From assembly GCA_963844845.1 (NCBI GenBank), contig CAWJPW010000011.1, positions 682,001 to 746,000 of the forward strand: a DNA stretch of 64,000 bases. Direction: 5' to 3'. Source of the DNA: CAWJPW01 sp963844845. GTDB taxonomy: Bacteria; Acidobacteriota; Thermoanaerobaculia; Thermoanaerobaculales; Sulfomarinibacteraceae. Within the stretch, counting starts at the first letter, position 1, and the number at the start of each line of letters is the position of its first letter. Shown here piece after piece: positions 26,124 to 34,693 of the stretch. Under the pieces are notes generated by a model that worked only from the letters and a program-made list of their open reading frames with translations, ran no database searches and had not been told where the DNA came from. Both the position numbers and the translations under genes were made by a program.

Positions 26124-27749
26124 CTATTCGGCGGCGTTCGGGTTCCAGTACCCAAGCGGCGTCACGTAGTCATAGTTGATGCCGAGAGCCGGCACGATCT
26201 GCTCCGGGAAGCAGCTGTAGTTGGCCATCACGGCCGCCTGGGTGGCCGCCGAGTAGTTCCCGTAGGCCGCGTAGCGGACGCTGACGTAGGTCTGGAAGAT
26301 GTCGTCGTTCGGAGTGTTCGACCACGGGAAGATCAGCAGCATCCAGCCGGAGTCTGCACTCGGCAGACGGAACTGGTTGATGTTGACTTCCTGGGTCTCC
26401 AGGGGCAGCAGGTTGATGCGCACCGGGGTGCACTCCGGAGTGTTCGGCGGGCAGGAAGGCCCGGTGCCGCCGCCCACCGAGGTGGTGGGGTTCTCGTCCT
26501 CGTCCCACGCGTAGTAGGTGTAGGCCTGGCAGTCCCAAGCGAACATGTAGGCCGGGGGGTCCTCGGCGAGGGAGCCGCCCCAGAGGGCCGTACTGCTGTC
26601 GAGGAAGAGCATGTCGGTGACCATGCCCGGGCTCTGGCTGAGATAGAGCAGCTCCGCGCTGGCGCGCTTGTAGACGCGCACCGACGTGGACATGTCAGCG
26701 CTGTTGAGCCAACGGAAACCCCACGCGGTGGGGAGCGGCTCACGGTAGTCGCCATAGGTGGCGGTGTAGCCGGCGCCGTTCGCCATCACGTACTGGTGGT
26801 AGAAGGACTGCGGCTCGCCGTCGGCGAAGTTCGGAGTGGTCACCGCGCCGAGGTCCTGGTCGGCCTCGAGATGCACGGCCGGCATCGCCTCGGAAAGGCG
26901 CTTGGCGGGGTCGACATAGAAGATGTCGCCGATCAGCACGTTGTCGAACATCGCCTGCGCGCCGCTGTCGGCGTTCGAAGGGGCAACGGTCTGATTCGCA
27001 GCGGTCCAGTAGTTGGCGCTGGAATCGGGGAAGAGGCCGTTGCAGGTCCACACCACGTCGGCGGTGATGTACATCCAGGTCGGGTCCGCGGTGGTACGAC
27101 CGGTGAACCAGTAGTCCGAGAAGTCGTAGAAATCACCGGTGCTGCACGACACCTCGCCCCGCACCGTCGTCTGCGACGCGAGCAGGAAGGTCTTCATGCG
27201 AGAGAGAATGCCGCTCGGAATCGGCGGATAGTCGGGGTAGTAGCGGCCATCGGTGGGGCAACGGGAGTCGATGAAGTCACCGTACATGGTGCCCACCGGG
27301 TCCGGCATGACGTCCCACGTGTTGGGCGAGATCACCGGGCCGTCCTCGGTGACGCCGCCGCCGACAACAGTGCTCTTCTTGATGTCGTTGGGCGCCGCGA
27401 AGTTGCCGGGATACTCGATGCCGGTGTTGGGCAGGTCGCCGTTCACCAGGATGTCGCGGATGTTCATGGTGACCACGTCATACCCGGACAGGACGACGTT
27501 CCAGTCAATGACGTGGAAGCTGTAGTCCGTCCACAGCACGAAGTGGACGATCTCCACGCTGTCGGAAACGTTCGTCACGGCGAACAGGGTGGTCTCCCCC
27601 TGGGAGCCGCCGTTGTAGTCGTAGGTCACAAAGGGGAACAGCAGGGTGGCTGACGGGGTCTGGTCAAGCGAGCACACGTTCGCGAAGACCGCGCTGCTCG
27701 CCCCCAGCACCAGGACCGCCACCGCGGCCAGCGTGAGGAATCTCTTCAT
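26124..27749 (-). CDS. Secreted protein of unknown function
   Basis: A 541-residue exported protein with a short Sec signal ending near VFAN (residues 1-23). The mature part is rich in Tyr, Trp, Asp and Asn and in predicted beta strands, with cysteines that could form disulfides. I recognise no enzyme motif. GGAAGGAG sits about 7 bases before the ATG, one of the strongest ribosome-binding sites in the window, and the unusually AT-rich upstream region contains TACAAT (27859 to 27854). Strong expression of an abundant surface or extracellular protein is inferred. Confidence 0.75.
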   Translation of the reverse strand: MKRFLTLAAVAVLVLGASSAVFANVCSLDQTPSATLLFPFVTYDYNGGSQGETTLFAVTNVSDSVEIVHFVLWTDYSFHVIDWNVVLSGYDVVTMNIRDILVNGDLPNTGIEYPGNFAAPNDIKKSTVVGGGVTEDGPVISPNTWDVMPDPVGTMYGDFIDSRCPTDGRYYPDYPPIPSGILSRMKTFLLASQTTVRGEVSCSTGDFYDFSDYWFTGRTTADPTWMYITADVVWTCNGLFPDSSANYWTAANQTVAPSNADSGAQAMFDNVLIGDIFYVDPAKRLSEAMPAVHLEADQDLGAVTTPNFADGEPQSFYHQYVMANGAGYTATYGDYREPLPTAWGFRWLNSADMSTSVRVYKRASAELLYLSQSPGMVTDMLFLDSSTALWGGSLAEDPPAYMFAWDCQAYTYYAWDEDENPTTSVGGGTGPSCPPNTPECTPVRINLLPLETQEVNINQFRLPSADSGWMLLIFPWSNTPNDDIFQTYVSVRYAAYGNYSAATQAAVMANYSCFPEQIVPALGINYDYVTPLGYWNPNAAE

Positions 27750-27853
27750 ACCTATCTCCTTCCCTTATCTCTATTAGACTCATTTGAATCCGGACTCGAA
27801 CGTTATCTACGGATCAGTGGCGCTCCAAGCTTCCGCATCACCTCCCGTAAGTA

Positions 27854-27859
27854 TTGTAT
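27854..27859 (-). promoter_or_regulatory. -10 box upstream of secreted protein gene
   Basis: TACAAT on the minus strand in the AT-rich intergenic region, about 105 bases before the ATG at 27749. The -35 is not clear. Confidence 0.4.
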
Positions 27860-27933
27860 CTACGACACTTGTGAAAATCCATGTCACGACAGCATAAATA
27901 TAGCCTGCCCTGCGGTCCGTGTCAACCCTCCAA

Positions 27934-27957
27934 CCGCCCGGCGAGCGAGCCGGGCGG
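27934..27957 (-). terminator. Hairpin after FG-GAP protein gene
   Basis: CCGCCCGGC and GCCGGGCGG (9 bases) around a 6-base loop, 27 bases beyond the stop at 27984. It lacks a good U-tract. Confidence 0.45.
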
Positions 27958-27983
27958 AGGACGGCCTACCACAGGCGCCGCGT

Positions 27984-29708
27984 TCAACTGCTTGGACTGT
28001 CTGCGCGTGAGAGCCAGAGGCGGAAACCGCCCGGCACCTTGTCTTTGTCGTTACCCGCCCCCATGACCAGGAGGTCGTCCCGACCGTCTCCGTCGAAGTC
28101 TTTGGCCACCAGCGCAAAGGGGATACCGACTCGGCCGGTGGCGAACTCGGGGGAACGCTCCTGTGCGAAGCTCCCGTCCGGCTGCTGGAGGAAGACCGAG
28201 AGATCGCCGTTCTTGAGAGTGGTGGCCACGTCGCGGCGGCCATCGCCGTCGAAGTCGCCCACGGCGAGCCGCCAGTAGGGCTCGGCCACGTCGCTGAGAA
28301 CCAGGGGGCGCGTGTCGAAGGTGCCATTCGGGCCGTGATCATACCACACAAGACCCAGGCGAACCTCGTTCTTGGCCTTTCCCTCATCGGACGGGTCTGC
28401 GCCTTGATTGGGCATGAGGGCGAACTGCTCGAAGGTGCACACGCTCGATCCCGGCTTGCCGGCGGTCGCCGGGCGGAAGGGAACACACTCGAAGTGAAAC
28501 GCCTGGGACAGCACCTGGCGAGGCGGAGGCACGGTCCAATGCCAGTCGCCATCCTTATAGAGGTTGATGAACGTGAGCGCTCGCCAACCGGACACGTTGG
28601 AGCTCACGAGAATATCGTCGAGCCCGTCGCCGTTCATGTCGAGCGCTTCGATGTGATCAGCGATGAGCTTCGGTGGCATCGTCTCGGAGTGGACCTTCCA
28701 TCCCTTCCCCTGGAGATTCTCCAGCACCCAGAGGGTCGGCAGGGGGAGCTCGTGGGAGGTGGAGAGATCGAGGGCCAGCTCAGCGACGAACGCGAGATCG
28801 GGCCAACCGTCGGCGTTGAAGTCCCCCACCGCCACCGCGCGCGAGTACAGGCGCGGGTCCTCCACGGGCAGGCGTTCGGAGCGGGTGAAATCACCCTTGC
28901 CGTCGCCGTAGAGGACGTACTGGCCCTTGAGGTGAAGGGCAAGAACGACATCGAGGTGGCCGTCATGATTGAGATCCGCCACCGCCACGCCGCCGTAGTC
29001 ATAGGGCACCTTCTTCGACCACTTCACGCCGCCCCACGGCTTGAAGGCCCCGCCGCCCTCGCCAAGGAAGATCGACGGTACACCACCGCTCTTGCGCTGG
29101 GGAGGAACGATGATGTCATCGATCCCGTCGCCGTTGAAGTCCGCGAGCGCCAGACCCACCTGCCAGAGCCCGCCGCCGGGGAGGCCGGTCTTGGCCTGCT
29201 CGAAGTGAAGCGTCTCCACCGAAGGAGGAGGCACAACGGGCGCGTAGAAGTCCACGGTCCGCGCTTTTGGCATCAGCTCCTGCTCCTGATTGATGCGCGC
29301 TTCCTCGATCTGCCGGCGCTGCCACACACCGTGGAGGAATGAATCGGGGTCCTCGGGCGGCAGGAACTGAAGCCACACCGTGTCACCCTTCTCCTTGACG
29401 ATCTTCATCTTCCAGGGGATCGCCTTGTGCGGGTAGGCGAAGCCGTCCTCCAGCGGGACGATGCTCGCCTTGGACACGGCCATCGGCTTCATGAGCTCGG
29501 TCAGCCACTCGTCGTAGCTCATCTGCGTCGGCTTCTCGGGAAGCTGCTGACCGGGCGCGGCCCCGAGAGGAACGGGGGTCGCGCTCGGGTTGGCCCCAGC
29601 GACCGGGGACGGCGCGGGTGTCGACCCTGTCGTCTGGGCTCCCGCGCAAAAGGCCCACCCGGCCACCGCGATGGCCACGCAAACAGCTGACATCCGACTC
29701 CAATTCAT
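27984..29708 (-). CDS. Secreted FG-GAP/VCBS-repeat protein
   Basis: A 574-residue exported protein with a Sec signal, a Pro/Thr-rich linker and an alpha/beta segment to about residue 170. At least six FG-GAP-type repeats follow, each with a Ca-binding DxNxDGxxD loop (DFNGDGIDD, DLNHDGHLD, DFNADGWPD, DMNGDGLDD, DFDGDGRRD, DFDGDGRDD). This predicts an integrin-alpha-like beta-propeller. ATG 29708 is chosen for GGAGG 8 bases upstream. It lies 38 bases below the ABC-2 permease on the same strand and may be co-transcribed. Function beyond calcium-stabilised surface protein is not inferable. Confidence 0.82.
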   Translation of the reverse strand: MNWSRMSAVCVAIAVAGWAFCAGAQTTGSTPAPSPVAGANPSATPVPLGAAPGQQLPEKPTQMSYDEWLTELMKPMAVSKASIVPLEDGFAYPHKAIPWKMKIVKEKGDTVWLQFLPPEDPDSFLHGVWQRRQIEEARINQEQELMPKARTVDFYAPVVPPPSVETLHFEQAKTGLPGGGLWQVGLALADFNGDGIDDIIVPPQRKSGGVPSIFLGEGGGAFKPWGGVKWSKKVPYDYGGVAVADLNHDGHLDVVLALHLKGQYVLYGDGKGDFTRSERLPVEDPRLYSRAVAVGDFNADGWPDLAFVAELALDLSTSHELPLPTLWVLENLQGKGWKVHSETMPPKLIADHIEALDMNGDGLDDILVSSNVSGWRALTFINLYKDGDWHWTVPPPRQVLSQAFHFECVPFRPATAGKPGSSVCTFEQFALMPNQGADPSDEGKAKNEVRLGLVWYDHGPNGTFDTRPLVLSDVAEPYWRLAVGDFDGDGRRDVATTLKNGDLSVFLQQPDGSFAQERSPEFATGRVGIPFALVAKDFDGDGRDDLLVMGAGNDKDKVPGGFRLWLSRADSPSS

Positions 29709-29746
29709 GAGGTCACCTCCAAGAGCTCGTAATCGATTGGGAAGAA

Positions 29747-30586
29747 TCATCGTGAAAGTAGGTCAGGCACCCGGTCCCGCGCACGGTCCAGCGCCACGGC
29801 GCCCAGCACGAAGAGCAGGAGGCCGCCCACGAGGAGGTAGACGACCACCTCCGTGGATGGCGGTTGAGTGCCGATGAGGCCGGCCCGCACGAGCGCGCCC
29901 AACCCCGTGAGCGGGTTGAGCGCGACCAGGTCCGCGAGCCTCGGGTGCCCCTTGACCATCGAGAGCGGATACACGATCGGGGCGCCGTAGAAGGCGAGCT
30001 GCAGAGCGAGCCCGAGAACCTCACGCAGGTCGCGGAAGTAGGCTCCGGCGATGCTCACCACGAGGGCGAGACCCGCCGACCAGAGCACGAGGAGTACGCA
30101 GCCGGCCACCGTCCAACCGAGCATCGCGGGGTGGACGATGCCCCGGGCGGCACACAGGATCGCCACCGCTATGAGCGCGAGGCCATGATGCGCGACGCGA
30201 CCCATCGTGTCCCCGAGCACCAGGACCTCGATGGGGAAGCGCAGGCGCTGGACAAGCCCACCGTTGGCGTGGAGCAGCTCCGCGGCGCCCAGCACGGCCT
30301 CGTTCACCACGAGGAACGGGATCATCCCGGTCATGAGAAAGAAGCCAAAACCCACGTCGGGCACTTCTGCAATCTTGATGCCAATGACCAACGAGAACAC
30401 CACCGTGAACAGAGCGAGCTGAGCCGCGGTGACCAGCAGTGACCAGAGCCATCCCAGGAGGCTGCCTGCGTGGCGGGCGGCGAAGGCCCTCTTGGTGAGC
30501 TCGGTAAAGAGAAATCGGTGACTGGCGAGGCTGCCGACCACCCTCGCGGACGCGCCTGCGGCGCGCGTCATGGCGACCGCCAGCAT
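29747..30586 (-). CDS. ABC-2 type polysaccharide/polyol phosphate export permease
   Basis: A 279-residue inner-membrane permease with six predicted helices. It resembles Wzm/TagG/KpsM: basic N-terminus, LGWLWSLLVTAAQLALF, and the conserved region after YFRDLREVLGLALQL with APIVYPLSMV. Partnered with an ATPase it exports lipid-linked glycans. The nearest suitable ATPase is the Wzt-like gene at 18704-19909, ten kilobases away. The start is uncertain: ATG 30586 lies just past a promoter, and ATG 30571 is an alternative; neither has a Shine-Dalgarno. It is divergent from the XRE gene with overlapping promoters. Confidence 0.85.
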   Translation of the reverse strand: MLAVAMTRAAGASARVVGSLASHRFLFTELTKRAFAARHAGSLLGWLWSLLVTAAQLALFTVVFSLVIGIKIAEVPDVGFGFFLMTGMIPFLVVNEAVLGAAELLHANGGLVQRLRFPIEVLVLGDTMGRVAHHGLALIAVAILCAARGIVHPAMLGWTVAGCVLLVLWSAGLALVVSIAGAYFRDLREVLGLALQLAFYGAPIVYPLSMVKGHPRLADLVALNPLTGLGALVRAGLIGTQPPSTEVVVYLLVGGLLLFVLGAVALDRARDRVPDLLSR

Positions 30587-30588
30587 GG

Positions 30589-30617
30589 TTGACGCAACCA
30601 TTACACTGGCATAGAAT
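30589..30617 (+). promoter_or_regulatory. Sigma-70 promoter of the XRE-TPR operon
   Basis: TTGACG (30589-30594), a 17-base spacer and TAGAAT (30612-30617). It overlaps the opposing permease promoter. Confidence 0.75.
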
Positions 30618-30627
30618 CGCGTTGCAA
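30600..30627 (-). promoter_or_regulatory. Promoter of the ABC-2 permease
   Basis: TTGCAA (30627 to 30622), a 16-base spacer and TGTAAT (30605 to 30600) on the minus strand, interleaved with the XRE promoter on the plus strand. Confidence 0.55.
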
Positions 30628-30642
30628 GCAGCGGCACCTCCA

Positions 30643-30656
30643 CCTCCGAGCGGAGG
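30643..30656. promoter_or_regulatory. Perfect palindrome in the XRE leader, candidate operator
   Basis: CCTCCG-AG-CGGAGG, a 14-base palindrome about 20 bases past the predicted XRE start point. Its place suits autoregulation by the XRE protein, but this is inference. Confidence 0.4.
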
Positions 30657-30686
30657 ATGGTACTACAGGGGTTTGGGACCAGCAAC

Positions 30687-31106
30687 ATGAGTGACCACAG
30701 GACGGCTCAGGATCGCGATGACGCATCCGCGGTGGGGAAGCGTCTGCGGACCTTGCGCAAGCAGCGCCGCCTGACCCAGTCCGAGCTGGCACGCCAGATT
30801 GGCATTCAACAGTCCGACCTGTCGCGCATGGAGAAGGGGGAGTACCGGGTCTCGCTCGACAACCTCCTCAAGATCCTCGGCGTCTTCGGCGTGCAGATCG
30901 CCGAGTTCTTCGGCGAACGGGCCGCCACCCCCGAACCACAGCAACGGCCGCTCTCGCAGAGCGACATGCGGATTCTCCACCTCCTCCGCCGGCTGAGTCC
31001 CGAAGGGCGCGAGGAGGTCCGGCAGTTCCTCGAGTTCAAGATTCGGCGCGAGCAGAGCCAGACGACCATCGAACAGCATCAGAAGCAGCGGGGTGAACAG
31101 CAGTGA
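30687..31106 (+). CDS. XRE-family HTH regulator
   Basis: A 139-residue regulator with an HTH_3 (Cro/CI) domain at about residues 18-75, including RKQRRLTQSELARQIGIQQSDLSRMEKG. A short charged helix with a C-terminal Gln-rich tail follows and may mediate oligomerisation. ATG 30687 is chosen because it starts just before the HTH; no Shine-Dalgarno is visible. The next gene starts inside its stop codon (GTGA), so the two proteins are translationally coupled. A palindrome and a divergent permease promoter upstream are possible targets. Confidence 0.88.
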   Translation: MSDHRTAQDRDDASAVGKRLRTLRKQRRLTQSELARQIGIQQSDLSRMEKGEYRVSLDNLLKILGVFGVQIAEFFGERAATPEPQQRPLSQSDMRILHLLRRLSPEGREEVRQFLEFKIRREQSQTTIEQHQKQRGEQQ

Positions 31107-32008
31107 CCGAGAGCCTCGACGCGAGGTTGGTAGACGAGGGACAGGAGCTCTTCATGCGCGGCGAGCTCGCCGCGGCAGCTGCGTCGTTCGAGCGGGCCGA
31201 AGAGGCCGCGGTGGCAGCTGGCGATCCCGAGCTTCGCGACCGTGCCTTCTGCAATCGCTGCGCGGTGCTCGTGGAGATGGGGACCGTGGGCGAGCAGGTG
31301 CCCGCTCTGCAGCGCGTGCTGCTTCGTACCCGTGATCCGAAGACTCGCTGGATGGCCGCCTATTACTCCGCCGTTGCGTATGACCTGCGAGAGCAGCGGG
31401 AAGACGCCCATCGGTTCGCCCGCCGCGCTCTCGAGCTTGCCCCTGAAGTGGATGATCCTTCCGGAGAGGCGGCCACCGCCAACTTGGTGGGAACGCTTGC
31501 CCTTGCCGCGTCGCGCTTCGAAGAAGCCGAGTCAGCGTACACGCGGAGCCTCGAGCTCTACGACACGCTCGAAGACTACCACCGGCTCATGGCGGCACAG
31601 GTCCGTGACAACCTCGGCTATACCCTGATGTGCCGCGACGCCGTCGCGGAGGGGATTCACCTCTGCGAGGCAGCCGTGAGCTGCATGCGCGAGCTGGACG
31701 CCCGTCACTATCTTCACCAGCCGCTGCAGGACCTGTGCTACGGGTACCTGCTCGAGGGCAGTCTCGACAGCGCGCGCGAGTGCGGCGAGGAGAGCCTCGA
31801 GCTGGCGATGGCGCTCGACGACCGGCTGGTGATCAAGAACCTGCTGTTCCTGCTCGGGCACGTGGCCGGGCGGGCGGGCGACCCCTTCCGCGCCCGCCGC
31901 TTCCTGGGAGAACTCGCCTGCTGGTACCCAGAGCTGGCGCTGAGCGACGAAATGACCGATGTCCTGATGAACACGGAGCTCCTCTCCGTGGTGAACCTGA
32001 GGTATTGA
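31103..32008 (+). CDS. TPR-repeat protein coupled to XRE regulator
   Basis: A 301-residue helical protein made of tetratricopeptide-like repeats, from an N-terminal FMRGELAAAAASFERAEE unit to at least residue 250. No signal peptide or membrane segment is seen. In coupled XRE-TPR pairs the TPR protein often senses a small ligand or partner and controls the regulator; that role is inferred here only from the overlap (GTG start within the XRE stop). The third gene of the operon, 3 bases downstream, encodes an exported protein. Confidence 0.82.
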   Translation: MTESLDARLVDEGQELFMRGELAAAAASFERAEEAAVAAGDPELRDRAFCNRCAVLVEMGTVGEQVPALQRVLLRTRDPKTRWMAAYYSAVAYDLREQREDAHRFARRALELAPEVDDPSGEAATANLVGTLALAASRFEEAESAYTRSLELYDTLEDYHRLMAAQVRDNLGYTLMCRDAVAEGIHLCEAAVSCMRELDARHYLHQPLQDLCYGYLLEGSLDSARECGEESLELAMALDDRLVIKNLLFLLGHVAGRAGDPFRARRFLGELACWYPELALSDEMTDVLMNTELLSVVNLRY

Positions 32009-32011
32009 CCC

Positions 32012-32998
32012 ATGAAGACCCGAGCTCTCGTCACGGCTGCGATGATCCTCCTGATTGCGACCGCCGCGAGTGCGGCCAGCGTCCACGACCTCACCCTGGG
32101 AACAGACGGCAAGGTCTATCGCCTGCTCCCGTTCCAAGACGAGCTCGCCCTGTCCGTGACCAGCTCCACCCACTCATTCAAGATCATTCCCGTCCCCGAT
32201 ACCTACGGCATCGCAGCGAGCAAGCCACAGCTGGCCTTCGACGGCGCCGGCAACACCCTCGTCCTCGTCTGGCAGGAGAAGAGCTACTGGAGCCAGATCA
32301 TGCTCGCCACCTACCATGACGGGAGGTGGTTCGGTCCCATCGCCATCGCGGGTACGCCAGGGGGCCCAGTCAGCAACCCGGCCCTGCTGGTGGAGCAGGT
32401 CTCCTCGGTGGCAGAGGACGGGACCACGGTCTCAACGACGCTCGTCCACGTGGCATGGTGGGTCACCAGCACCGACACCACGAGCTCCTTCGCCGCCTAC
32501 GCGAACGTGGCGCTGGATGCCGACGGTATCCCCGATCTCGAGACGCTGGACACACGGCCGCTGACGGGCGACCTCGGTGTCGGAGTGGTCTGCGGCGCCG
32601 CCATGCAGAACGGGGCTCTCGCCCAGCCGGTACTGTTTCCGTACGGCCCCGACGGCACGCCTCACGTCATGTTCTTCGACCCGAGCAGCTGTTCGCTTCA
32701 CATCGTCGAGCTCGACGCCGTCCTCGCCGACGACCCCGACGCCACCTCGCAACGCCGCCGGCACGTCATCGTGTTCGGGGTGCGCAACGACCTCGGGCTA
32801 CCCGTGGAGCTGCTGCCGGCGTCCACCCAGTACGAGGTTGGGGTAGAGCTCAGCGTGATCGGTTACTGGGACGTCGACGACGGCATCGAGTACCTGCAGC
32901 TTGGCGAGAACGGCTGGTCCGAGGCGCGGGTTCTTCCGCTCGGCAACGGGATCAGCCACGAGCAGGGCGTCGAGCTGCTTCGTAAGCTCGTGCAGTAG
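32012..32998 (+). CDS. Secreted protein downstream of XRE-TPR pair, unknown function
   Basis: A 328-residue exported protein with a Sec signal (residues 1-22, cut after ASA). The mature part has repeated short strands such as LAFDGAGNTLVLVWQ and PHVMFFDPSSCSLHIVEL, suggesting a beta-propeller, but no named family is recognised. It starts 3 bases after the TPR gene and is followed by a terminator, so it closes a three-gene operon and may be the effector that the regulator controls. Confidence 0.75.
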   Translation: MKTRALVTAAMILLIATAASAASVHDLTLGTDGKVYRLLPFQDELALSVTSSTHSFKIIPVPDTYGIAASKPQLAFDGAGNTLVLVWQEKSYWSQIMLATYHDGRWFGPIAIAGTPGGPVSNPALLVEQVSSVAEDGTTVSTTLVHVAWWVTSTDTTSSFAAYANVALDADGIPDLETLDTRPLTGDLGVGVVCGAAMQNGALAQPVLFPYGPDGTPHVMFFDPSSCSLHIVELDAVLADDPDATSQRRRHVIVFGVRNDLGLPVELLPASTQYEVGVELSVIGYWDVDDGIEYLQLGENGWSEARVLPLGNGISHEQGVELLRKLVQ

Positions 32999-33012
32999 AA
33001 CTCTCTCGACAG

Positions 33013-34179
33013 TCAGATCCGCGGCGCCCGCTCCGGCGGGCGTTTCTGTTTCCACCTGATGAGCACGTCGCTCAGGTGCCGGATCAATGCCGTCCCGTAG
33101 GTCTCCCAGGTGCTGTCCAGCCCTCTCGCAACCGCCCCGTCGGCGAGCTGGTGGAGCAGCCCACGATCCAGACGTCCGAGCGCCTGCGCCAGGGCCCCGA
33201 CGCTCCCCGGCGGCACGACCACGCCATTGACGCCGTCAGCCACCAGCTCGGGCACCCCCCCGACCGCGGTGGTGAGCACCGGAACGCCGTGGGCCAGAGC
33301 GAGAGGCGCCACCGCAGACTGCGAGCCGGAGCGGTAGGGAAGCACCACCAGGTCCGCGGCGGCGAGCAGCGCCGGCACCTCGCCCTCCGGCACCCAGCCG
33401 AGGCGCAGGTGGACCCGATCTCCGAGCCCGAGCTCCGCCACCTTGGCGGTGAGCACCGTGCCCCCGTCGCCCCACGGCTCTCCGGCCACCACCAGATGCC
33501 AGTCCGCTGACACAGCGCGGTCCGCCCATGCCTCGACCAGGAGATCGACTCCCTTGTACGGGCGAATCAGGCCGAGGAAGAGGGCCACGCGAGCATCCTC
33601 GGGCAGCCCCAGGGCCGACCGCGACGCCGACCGCGCGGGCAGTGGCCCTGGGGGGGATGCCGGCAGCAGAGAGTGGCCCACCGGGACCGCCGGGTACTCG
33701 GAGTGCAGCTGCTCGGCCAGAACCCTGGCATGGGTGAAGAGGCCGTCACAACGGCGGAGGAGCCGGCGGGCTACCAGGCGATGCAGCCGCCCGGCGTCGT
33801 GGTCGGCCGGGTTGTGCACCACCGCCACGGCCGGGGGGCGAGACGGTGTGGCCAGGAGGAACCGCCACATGGGCGCCCACACCCAAGTCCAGTACGGGAA
33901 GATCCAGGCGTCGGCGTTGGCGTCCACCGCCAGCCGGCGGGCCTGCCGCCAGCTCAGCGGCCGCAGGGGGTCCAGGCACGGCTGCGTTCCCTCCGTCCTG
34001 GGCACCGCGTCGGGGTCGCGATCGGTCGCCCCGGGGTAGAGCCAGGCCGGGTACTGGCGCAGAGCGGTGAGGAAGAGCACCGAATGGCCGGCCTCGCCGA
34101 GCGCCCGCACAAGGTCGGCCGTGGTGCGGGCAATCCCGCCCCGGAAGGGATGGGCTGGACCGAGAACAACCAGTCGCAC
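33013..34179 (-). CDS. Family 4 glycosyltransferase
   Basis: A 388-residue GT-B enzyme. The N-terminal domain opens with VVLGPAHPFRGGIARTT. The C-terminal domain has LFLGLIRPYKGVDLLVEA and the VLPYRSGSQSAVAPLALAHGVP donor site. Here the usual E-x7-E acidic pair is weakened: SQSAVA stands where SEGFGL is common. The donor and acceptor sugars are unknown. GTG 34179 is chosen, one base after the coaD stop. It closes the peptidase-propeller-coaD operon. Confidence 0.85.
   Translation of the reverse strand: MRLVVLGPAHPFRGGIARTTADLVRALGEAGHSVLFLTALRQYPAWLYPGATDRDPDAVPRTEGTQPCLDPLRPLSWRQARRLAVDANADAWIFPYWTWVWAPMWRFLLATPSRPPAVAVVHNPADHDAGRLHRLVARRLLRRCDGLFTHARVLAEQLHSEYPAVPVGHSLLPASPPGPLPARSASRSALGLPEDARVALFLGLIRPYKGVDLLVEAWADRAVSADWHLVVAGEPWGDGGTVLTAKVAELGLGDRVHLRLGWVPEGEVPALLAAADLVVLPYRSGSQSAVAPLALAHGVPVLTTAVGGVPELVADGVNGVVVPPGSVGALAQALGRLDRGLLHQLADGAVARGLDSTWETYGTALIRHLSDVLIRWKQKRPPERAPRI
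33025..33051 (+). terminator. Rho-independent terminator of the XRE operon
   Basis: CGCCCGC (33025-33031), loop TCCG and GCGGGCG (33036-33042), then TTTCTGTTT. It overlaps the last codons of the converging glycosyltransferase gene. Confidence 0.82.
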
Positions 34180-34180
34180 G

Positions 34181-34693
34181 TCAGCTGGTGGGCGGGTGGG
34201 TGGCCTTGCGGAAGCGCGTCTCCAGCCGCACCCGCACGGGTTCGGGCACCAGCCCGGTAACGTCGCCACCCAACGCCACCACCTCCTTCACGAGGCGCGA
34301 GGAGAGGTAGGTGTACTCCTCCTTGGATGTGAGGAAGACCGTCTCCACCTCGGGGTAGAGTCGCCGGTTCATGAGCGCCATCTGGAACTCGTACTCGAAG
34401 TCGGACACTGCGCGCATGCCGCGGATGATGATCCCCGCCCCCACCTCCTTGAGGAAGTTCACGAGCAGGCCGGAGAACGACATCACCTCCACTGCCTGTT
34501 TGCCGGCGTAGAGCTCGCGCAGCATTTGTACCCGCTCTGCCGGCGTGAAGAGGGCGTCCTTGCCCACGTTCTCGAGAACGCCCACGATCACGCGGGGAAA
34601 GATCTTGGTGGCGCGCGAGACCAGGTCCAGATGACCCATGTGGATGGGGTCGAAGGACCCTGGGTAGACGGCGGGAGCCACGGCCGGCGGCAT
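34181..34693 (-). CDS. coaD: Phosphopantetheine adenylyltransferase
   Basis: A 170-residue hexameric nucleotidyltransferase that makes dephospho-CoA from 4'-phosphopantetheine and ATP. The T/HxGH motif is HMGH at residues 18-21, preceded by YPGSFDP. The FLTS..YTYLSSRLVKEV segment near residue 125 is also diagnostic. ATG 34693 is chosen: it overlaps the stop of the upstream gene (TGATG) and has GGAGG 4 bases before it. Length is normal. It sits in an operon with two exported proteins of unrelated appearance. Confidence 0.95.
   Translation of the reverse strand: MPPAVAPAVYPGSFDPIHMGHLDLVSRATKIFPRVIVGVLENVGKDALFTPAERVQMLRELYAGKQAVEVMSFSGLLVNFLKEVGAGIIIRGMRAVSDFEYEFQMALMNRRLYPEVETVFLTSKEEYTYLSSRLVKEVVALGGDVTGLVPEPVRVRLETRFRKATHPPTS

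Noticed and set aside
26019..27653. Long open frame opposite the secreted protein at 26124-27749
   Set aside because: It starts within the terminator region and has no motif. The minus-strand gene has a signal peptide and a strong ribosome-binding site.
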